A stretch of DNA of 10,128 nucleotides from Chloroflexota bacterium (GTDB lineage: Bacteria > Chloroflexota > Anaerolineae > Anaerolineales > Anaerolineaceae), in assembly GCA_021796375.1 (NCBI GenBank), contig JAJYJF010000042.1, positions 1 to 10,128 on the forward strand, in the 5' to 3' direction. The notes beneath the pieces were generated by a model, which saw nothing but the letters and a program-made list of their open reading frames with translations, was not told the DNA's origin and made no database searches. The stretch's first letter is position 1. Every line of letters begins with the position of its first letter. Shown in pieces: positions 5,728-10,128 of this stretch. The position numbers and the translations under genes were made by a program.

Positions 5728-7044
5728 GTGAGCCACAATCCCTTTAAATTTGTAGTGCTGATCCTGGCGATTGCCATCCTCCCCACCGGCTGCCAGGAGC
5801 TGACCTTGAACGTCGAGATCCCGCCCAGCTCTCCCACCGGCCGGCCCGCGCCCACGGCGCTGCCCTCGACCCGCCCGGCGCCGACCGTGACGCCTGCCGC
5901 CCCCACCCCGGTTTCGACCGCTCTCCCGGGCCGCCTCCAGCCGGGTTCGCCGGTGCAGCTCGCGGCCATCCACATGCTGGACGCGCAGCAGGGCTGGGGG
6001 ATCGGCAACCGCGGGACGGGACGGCGCGACGCGATCCTGCGCACCGCCGACGGCGGCCTCACCTGGCGGGACGTCACCCCGCCGCTGCCGGAAAACCCCG
6101 CGGGCAGCACCCGCCAGGCGGCCGCGGCATTCACCGACGCGCAGCACGCCTGGGTCACCTACTTCAACCCGATCCCGAGCCCGATCGCTGCGCCCCCGGA
6201 CGTCTGGTTTACGACCGACGGCGGCGCCAGCTGGGGATCCAGCCCGCTGGACGTGAGCGGGGTGCAGCTGGAATATTTAATCCCGGGCATCATCGGCTTC
6301 GCCGACGCGCAGAACGGCTGGCTGCTCGCCCACGTGGGGGCCGGGATGAGCCACGATTACGTGGCCATCTTCACCACAACGGACGGCGGGAAGAGCTGGA
6401 AGCGGGTGGTCGACCCGCAGGTGAACAACCTGCCGATGAGCTGCCGGAAGACCGGCCTGGTCTTCCTCTCCCCGCGGATCGGCTACCTGAGCGGCGACTG
6501 CATGGGGGTGACCTCGGGGATCTACCTCCTGCGTACGGCCGATAGTGGGGCGACCTGGCAGGACGTCAAGCTTCCCCCGCCCGCCGACCGCCCGGACCTG
6601 TTTACCGACCGGAACACAATCTGCGGGATCGACACGCTGTCGTCCCCGTCCGCCCAGGACTTGTATATCCCCGTGCGCTGCTCGTCGATTGGATCCAGCA
6701 GCGACGTCCGCCGCTGGCTGTACGCCAGCCATGACGGCGGGAGCACCTTCCAGGCCCTGTCGGTGCCCGCCCAGTACGGCAGTTTCCAATTCCTGAACCA
6801 GAGCACAGCCTGGCTGATCGGAGGCTTCACCCCGGACGCGACCCGCTTCACCCTGTTCATGACCGCAGACAGCGGAGCCGCCTGGAAAACGGTCTCCAAC
6901 CTGGGATGGCAGGGCGAGCCGGACTTCGTCGACGGGCAGAGCGGCTGGGTGGTAGCGCTTTCCGGCAGCGCCGCAGCCCTGGTCCATACCGGCGACGGCG
7001 GGGCAACCTGGCAGGAGATCAAACCGCACGTCGCCGGGTCTTAA
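5728..7044 (+). CDS. Lipoprotein with a seven-motif Asp-box (YCF48/BNR-like) beta-propeller
   Basis: 438 residues. A hydrophobic signal segment (about 6-19) ends in LPTGC; Cys22 is the likely lipidated residue, though Pro at -3 is unusual for a lipobox. A Pro/Thr/Ala-rich linker (about 31-75) holds the fold away from the membrane. The rest carries seven Asp-box motifs, with Asp at 108, 164, 219, 272, 336, 381 and 423, spaced 42-64 residues. Each is preceded by an AQxGW-like strand (AQQGW, AQHAW, AQNGW, and so on). Seven repeats fit one closed seven-bladed propeller on the outer face of the membrane. Cys239/258 and Cys299/318 are two pairs each 19 apart, compatible with disulfides. GTG start with GAGGAGG 7 nt upstream. 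The next gene begins 4 nt after the stop. Ligand or partner unknown: YCF48 itself assists photosystem II assembly, but nothing here suggests photosynthesis, and no glycosidase residues are recognisable. Confidence 0.85.
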   Translation: MSHNPFKFVVLILAIAILPTGCQELTLNVEIPPSSPTGRPAPTALPSTRPAPTVTPAAPTPVSTALPGRLQPGSPVQLAAIHMLDAQQGWGIGNRGTGRRDAILRTADGGLTWRDVTPPLPENPAGSTRQAAAAFTDAQHAWVTYFNPIPSPIAAPPDVWFTTDGGASWGSSPLDVSGVQLEYLIPGIIGFADAQNGWLLAHVGAGMSHDYVAIFTTTDGGKSWKRVVDPQVNNLPMSCRKTGLVFLSPRIGYLSGDCMGVTSGIYLLRTADSGATWQDVKLPPPADRPDLFTDRNTICGIDTLSSPSAQDLYIPVRCSSIGSSSDVRRWLYASHDGGSTFQALSVPAQYGSFQFLNQSTAWLIGGFTPDATRFTLFMTADSGAAWKTVSNLGWQGEPDFVDGQSGWVVALSGSAAALVHTGDGGATWQEIKPHVAGS

Positions 7045-7048
7045 CGCG

Positions 7049-9388
7049 ATGAAGCTTGCGTTGCATCGATTGCATGTTCTTATCGCTCTCTCGCTTGGGC
7101 TGGCGCTCACCGCGGCCTGCCAGGGGCTGGGAAATTCCTCCCCCTCTCCCACGGCCGTCCCGGCGACCCAGGTCCTCACCGCGCCCCCCAGCGCCTCCCC
7201 CGCGGCGCCCGAGCCGCCGTCCCCTGCACCCACCGCTCCCATGTCCTCGGAGTCCCCTGCGCCCACCGCCCCAGCGGGCGGACCGGGCTTCCAGCAGGTG
7301 ATCATGGCGAATGCGCAATCGGGCTGGGGGGTCTCGAGCGGGGCGGTCCTCCATACGGACGACGGCGGACTGGACTGGTTCGACGTCACCCCTCCGGCGT
7401 TTGCCAGCCCGAATGCGCCGATCTCCAACCGGATCTTCGCCCTCGGACCCCAGGCGGCCTGGATGCTCTTCCCCGACCCCAAGGGCTCGGATCACGGCAC
7501 GCTGATGGCCACCTCGGATGGCGGCGCGAGCTGGACGCCATCGCCGGCGCCCTTCGCGAACGCCTGGCTGCAGTTTCTGGACGCGAAGCTGGGCTTCGCC
7601 CTGGCGGAACGCGGCGCCGCGGCAGGATCGGAGGCTGTGGACCTTTACCGCTCGTTGGACGGCGGCCGCACCTGGCAGGAGCTCGCCTCCGCCGGCTTGA
7701 ACTCCGCCAACGATCCGCAGGCGCTGCCTTTCGGCGGGGATAAAACCGGGGTGGGCTTCCTGGACGAGAACACCGGCTGGGTCAGCGGCGAAACGCCGGT
7801 TTCGGGCTATTTCTACCTTTATGAAACCCGCGACGCGGGTAAAACCTGGCAGTCCGTAGATGCCAGCCTGCCGCGCCCGGCCGGGGTTTCGGCTGAAAGC
7901 ATGTTTACCACCTACCCGCCGCGCTTCTTTGGCCAGAACGGCGTCCTGCCGGCCATGATCTCCGGGGCCGGGCCGGGCCGCTTCCAGTGGACCTTCTTCA
8001 CCACCCCCGACGGCGGGAAGACCTGGCGGGCCGGCGCGCCTGCCCCGTCGGGCGGTTCCTACGCGCTGAGCTCCGCGCGGCAGATCACCGTATGGGATGG
8101 GGGCGGGGCGCTGTACGCCACCTCCGACGGCGGGCAGACCTGGCAGGCGGTCCATCCGGACCTGCGCCTGGGCAGCGGCAGCCTGGCCGCGATCAGCTTT
8201 CCCGATCCGCAGGATGGTTGGGCAGTCACTTCCCAGGATTCCGGCGGGGCGCTGTACCGGACGGCGGACGGCGGCCAGACCTGGAAAAATGTGGCGGCGA
8301 CCGTGTCCAAATTGGCCCGCAAGATGGACTGCGGCGGGGCGGCTTCAATGCCTGCCGGGCAGATCCTGGCGGTGGCGGCCCAGGCGGGTTCCATCGCGGT
8401 CCTGGAATCGCGCTACACCCAGGCCGGCTCATGCCTGGTGGTGGACCGCTCGAGCGACCTCGGCCGCACTTGGCAGGCGGCACCGCTCCCCGGGAGCGGC
8501 CAGCCAGCGGGCGCCGATCTCGGGCCGGGATGGGCGAGCAGCCTGGTTTTTACCAGCCCGAGTGCCGGCTGGGCCTTCGACCCCGGGCTGTACCGGACGC
8601 TGGACGGCGGCGCCACCTGGCAGGCGGTCCCGGCCGGGGAGCAGGTGGTCGGCATATCTGCCGGCCCAGCAGGCGGTGGAAATGCCTGGGCTCTCGGCCG
8701 CACCTGCCGGGATGAGGCTCACTGCACCTACCAGCTGCTTCAGCTTAGCGCCGGCGGCGCGGCGCCCGCTGCCCTTTCCGGACCCGGCCCGCTGGATGCC
8801 GGGAGGGAGTATGCTTTCGTGGGGGATGGAGCGGGCAGCGCCTACGTCCTGGCGGGGGACCCGGCCGCGCAGGAGAGGCCGCAGAGCGCGGTTTGGAAAA
8901 CGACCCGCGGCTACCCGGCCTGGCAAAAAACGACCGCTCCCTGCACCCTGACCGGCAGCCTGGCCCTGGGAGCAGGCGGAAAGCTCTGGCTGCTTTGCGG
9001 CGGGGAGCCCGGCGCGGGCAACCAGGGCAAGGAATTCTACGCGTCGCAGGATGGGGGTGCGAGCTGGCAGAAGCTGGCCTGGACGAGTGAGCCCGGCGGC
9101 CTGGACCCCAGGACCGCCCAGCTGCCCACCTATGGATACACCGGCGACCTGATCACCCTCCCGGGCGGGGAGCTGCTCACCGCGTTCGGCCGCTCGACGC
9201 TTTACCGCAGCGCCGACGGCGGTGTCCACTGGACCGAAGCCATCCCGGTGGACCAGGCGAACCCGGGCGGCAGCAGCTGGAGCCTGGCGGCCGGCGCCGG
9301 GCCTCTCGAGACCTGGGCGGCGGCGGGGACCAGCCTGTTCCACACGGCGGACGGCGGCAAAACCTGGACGGCCGAGAATGCGCCCTGA
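7049..9388 (+). CDS. Lipoprotein with a double Asp-box beta-propeller (two seven-bladed units inferred)
   Basis: 779 residues. The signal segment (about 8-20) ends in LTAAC, making Cys24 the likely lipid anchor, followed by a Ser/Pro/Ala/Thr linker (about 28-78). Twelve clear Asp boxes have their Asp at 105, 157, 204, 262, 321, 360, 407, 470, 519, 668, 723 and 768. Two degenerate copies sit exactly where the roughly 50-residue period predicts: QLSAGGAAP (565-573) and KTTRGYPAW (617-625). That gives 14 positions, so two seven-bladed propellers in tandem, with a boundary near 415-465. All non-anchor cysteines (428, 462, 553, 559, 632, 650) fall at or beyond the end of the first unit. It starts 4 nt after the upstream paralogue's stop, without a good Shine-Dalgarno, so coupled translation is likely. 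It is probably a duplication and fusion product of the neighbour's fold. Binding partner or substrate unknown. Confidence 0.85.
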   Translation: MKLALHRLHVLIALSLGLALTAACQGLGNSSPSPTAVPATQVLTAPPSASPAAPEPPSPAPTAPMSSESPAPTAPAGGPGFQQVIMANAQSGWGVSSGAVLHTDDGGLDWFDVTPPAFASPNAPISNRIFALGPQAAWMLFPDPKGSDHGTLMATSDGGASWTPSPAPFANAWLQFLDAKLGFALAERGAAAGSEAVDLYRSLDGGRTWQELASAGLNSANDPQALPFGGDKTGVGFLDENTGWVSGETPVSGYFYLYETRDAGKTWQSVDASLPRPAGVSAESMFTTYPPRFFGQNGVLPAMISGAGPGRFQWTFFTTPDGGKTWRAGAPAPSGGSYALSSARQITVWDGGGALYATSDGGQTWQAVHPDLRLGSGSLAAISFPDPQDGWAVTSQDSGGALYRTADGGQTWKNVAATVSKLARKMDCGGAASMPAGQILAVAAQAGSIAVLESRYTQAGSCLVVDRSSDLGRTWQAAPLPGSGQPAGADLGPGWASSLVFTSPSAGWAFDPGLYRTLDGGATWQAVPAGEQVVGISAGPAGGGNAWALGRTCRDEAHCTYQLLQLSAGGAAPAALSGPGPLDAGREYAFVGDGAGSAYVLAGDPAAQERPQSAVWKTTRGYPAWQKTTAPCTLTGSLALGAGGKLWLLCGGEPGAGNQGKEFYASQDGGASWQKLAWTSEPGGLDPRTAQLPTYGYTGDLITLPGGELLTAFGRSTLYRSADGGVHWTEAIPVDQANPGGSSWSLAAGAGPLETWAAAGTSLFHTADGGKTWTAENAP
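8102..8630 (+). repeat. Near-identical DNA repeats inside the double-propeller gene
   Basis: GGCGGGGCGCTGTAC occurs at 8102-8116 and 8243-8257, 141 bp (47 codons, one blade) apart. ACCTGGCAGGCGGTCC occurs at 8138-8153 and 8615-8630. These encode the GALY strand and the Asp-box/W turn of blades 6, 7 and 9. The exact nucleotide identity suggests recent blade duplication or gene conversion, beyond simple protein-level conservation. Confidence 0.6.
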
Positions 9389-9848
9389 GCGCCCGAGCCT
9401 CTCGCGGGACGATAGACCGGAGGGCGACTGCGCGCGCTTCAATACCCAGCTTCTCCCCCTGCAGGACCGCCTGTACACCCTGGCCGTCCTCCTGCTGGGG
9501 GATGCGCCAGGCGCTGCGGCCGCAGTCGATCAGGCCTGCCGTGAGGCTTTTTCAGCCGGCTGCCCGGAGGAGGGGGCAGCCTTCCGCGAGGCGCTGTTTG
9601 CCTGCCTGGTGCGGGCCTGCCGGGCGCGGAGGCCGGGCGCCCTGTTAAGCCAACCGGGCGGGCGAGGTTTAGATCCGGGCGAGTGCCTGGCTAGGCTGCC
9701 GTTTGAGCTGCGCGCCGTGGTCGCTCTGGTGGACCGCGAAGGGTTTTCTTACGCCGAAACCGCGCGCATCCTGCGCTGCGGCCGGCGCGCGGTGCTGCAG
9801 AGGCTGGCTTCCGCCCGCCGGGCGCTGATCCCGATGATGGGCGTTTAA
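9378..9848 (+). CDS. ECF-type RNA polymerase sigma factor-like protein, short and divergent
   Basis: 156 residues. A sigma-2-like N-terminal part (about 21-85) shows RLYTLAVLLLGDAPGAAAAVDQACREAF, which matches the region 2.1-2.2 core-binding helices. What follows (FREALFACLVRACRARRPG) aligns only loosely with the -10-recognition region and lacks the usual Asn-containing signature. The sigma-4 part (about 103-151) is good: LARLPFELRAVVALVDREGFSYAETARIL, then a recognition helix and LASARRALI. The ATG at 9378 overlaps the end of the double-propeller lipoprotein by 11 nt, so the gene belongs to that operon and is probably translationally coupled. Longer in-frame starts would lie inside the upstream gene and give Arg/Pro-rich sequence. 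No anti-sigma gene is recognisable downstream. It may be a true ECF factor or a sigma-like regulator with weakened promoter melting. Confidence 0.78.
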   Translation: MRPERPSLSRDDRPEGDCARFNTQLLPLQDRLYTLAVLLLGDAPGAAAAVDQACREAFSAGCPEEGAAFREALFACLVRACRARRPGALLSQPGGRGLDPGECLARLPFELRAVVALVDREGFSYAETARILRCGRRAVLQRLASARRALIPMMGV

Positions 9849-10071
9849 ACCAGATCATCAGCCTCATCGACCAGAACACCCGCGGCACCCTCCATCAGGT
9901 GGACCGGCTGCATTGATTCTGCGACGAGGCGGACTCGGTTTCAACACCCGCACTCAGCCGGAGGCGGGAGCCTGAGACGCGCCGTTAACCCGGCTCCTGC
10001 TGGAGGGGATCGTCCTTTGCGCGGTTATTGTCGACCGGGGGGATGAATTGGCGGGGGATTACTCGACTTAG
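9848..10071 (+). other. Gene-poor 3' region with possible coding remnants and hairpins
   Basis: No intact gene is visible here. Two short open stretches have natural-looking composition. One reads NQIISLIDQNTRGTLHQVDR and ends at a TGA (9914-9916). The other (9985-10071) reads LTRLLLEGIVLCAVIVDRGD and onward to a TAG. They lie in different forward frames with stops between them and no start codons of their own, as in a decayed gene. GGAGCC (9967-9972) / GGCTCC (9992-9997), and the overlapping AGCCGG (9956-9961) / CCGGCT (9990-9995), could form hairpins acting as a terminator between the converging genes. Confidence 0.3.
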
Positions 10072-10128
10072 CTGCCCAGTCCGGCGCGGAGCGCCAGCAG
10101 CGCGGCCTGGGTGCGGTCGGTGACCTCA
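10068..10128 (-). CDS. LuxR/NarL-family HTH regulator, C-terminal end only
   Basis: Read on the minus strand, the last 19 residues before TAA (10070-10068) are EVTDRTQAALLALRAGLGS. This matches the end of the NarL/FixJ helix-turn-helix domain, where an L.V.DRTQAV..A...GL helix closes the fold. The gene is otherwise outside the window, so an N-terminal receiver or other sensor domain cannot be seen. It converges on the sigma-like gene. Confidence 0.72.
   Translation of the reverse strand, partial: EVTDRTQAALLALRAGLGS

Noticed and set aside
7049..9388. GH74 xyloglucanase or sialidase identity for the double propeller
   Set aside because: Asp boxes and a seven-plus-seven fold recall these enzymes, but I see no sialidase FRIP/Arg-triad motif nor the GH74 N-terminal signature. 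The AQxGW strands fit YCF48-like lipoproteins better.
9846..9980. Short minus-strand ORF opposite the region after the sigma-like gene (begins MQPVHLMEG)
   Set aside because: Only 22 codons from its ATG, no ribosome binding site, and an upstream stop close by. It is not distinguishable from chance in this composition.

Overview
The window is high in G+C, with less G+C-rich gaps between genes, and is almost fully coding. It looks like bacterial chromosome from the phylum Chloroflexota, probably class Anaerolineae. This placement is inference. It rests on the style of the genes: Pro/Thr/Ala-linked lipoproteins carrying Asp-box (YCF48-like) beta-propellers, a very short divergent ECF-type sigma factor, a LuxR/NarL regulator ending in a VTDRTQAALLALRAGL-type helix, and small membrane proteins between housekeeping genes. 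There are no rRNA or tRNA genes, insertion sequences, phage genes or CRISPR arrays.

Left part (1-2428): a divergent pair. On the minus strand is the 5' portion of a stand-alone CinA C-terminal-domain gene (PncC-type nicotinamide-nucleotide amidase), running off the left edge. On the plus strand is a complete uvrC. About 140 bp separates the two starts. It holds a perfect TATAAT for the minus-strand gene, and an extended -10 inside a short dyad directly abutting the uvrC ATG.

Middle (2429-3918): a heptad-repeat palindrome (2440-2561) separates uvrC from a 48-residue single-pass membrane protein with a strong ribosome binding site. A series of hairpins then leads to an alpha/beta hydrolase with an intact Ser-Asp-His triad. 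A terminator-like hairpin and a palindrome-rich gap precede the next promoter.

Two-component unit (3919-5603): an OmpR-family response regulator and a two-helix membrane histidine kinase, overlapping by ATGA. The kinase has no extracytoplasmic sensor domain.

Right part (5728-9848): an apparent three-gene operon. It comprises a seven-motif Asp-box propeller lipoprotein, a second lipoprotein with two propellers (14 motif positions, two degenerate), and an ECF-sigma-like gene overlapping the second lipoprotein's end by 11 nt. The pairing of secreted propeller lipoproteins with a sigma-like regulator, and no visible anti-sigma factor, is the least ordinary feature of the window. Beyond it lies a 219-bp stretch with possible gene remnants and a hairpin cluster, then the C-terminal end of a convergent LuxR/NarL-type regulator that runs off the right edge.
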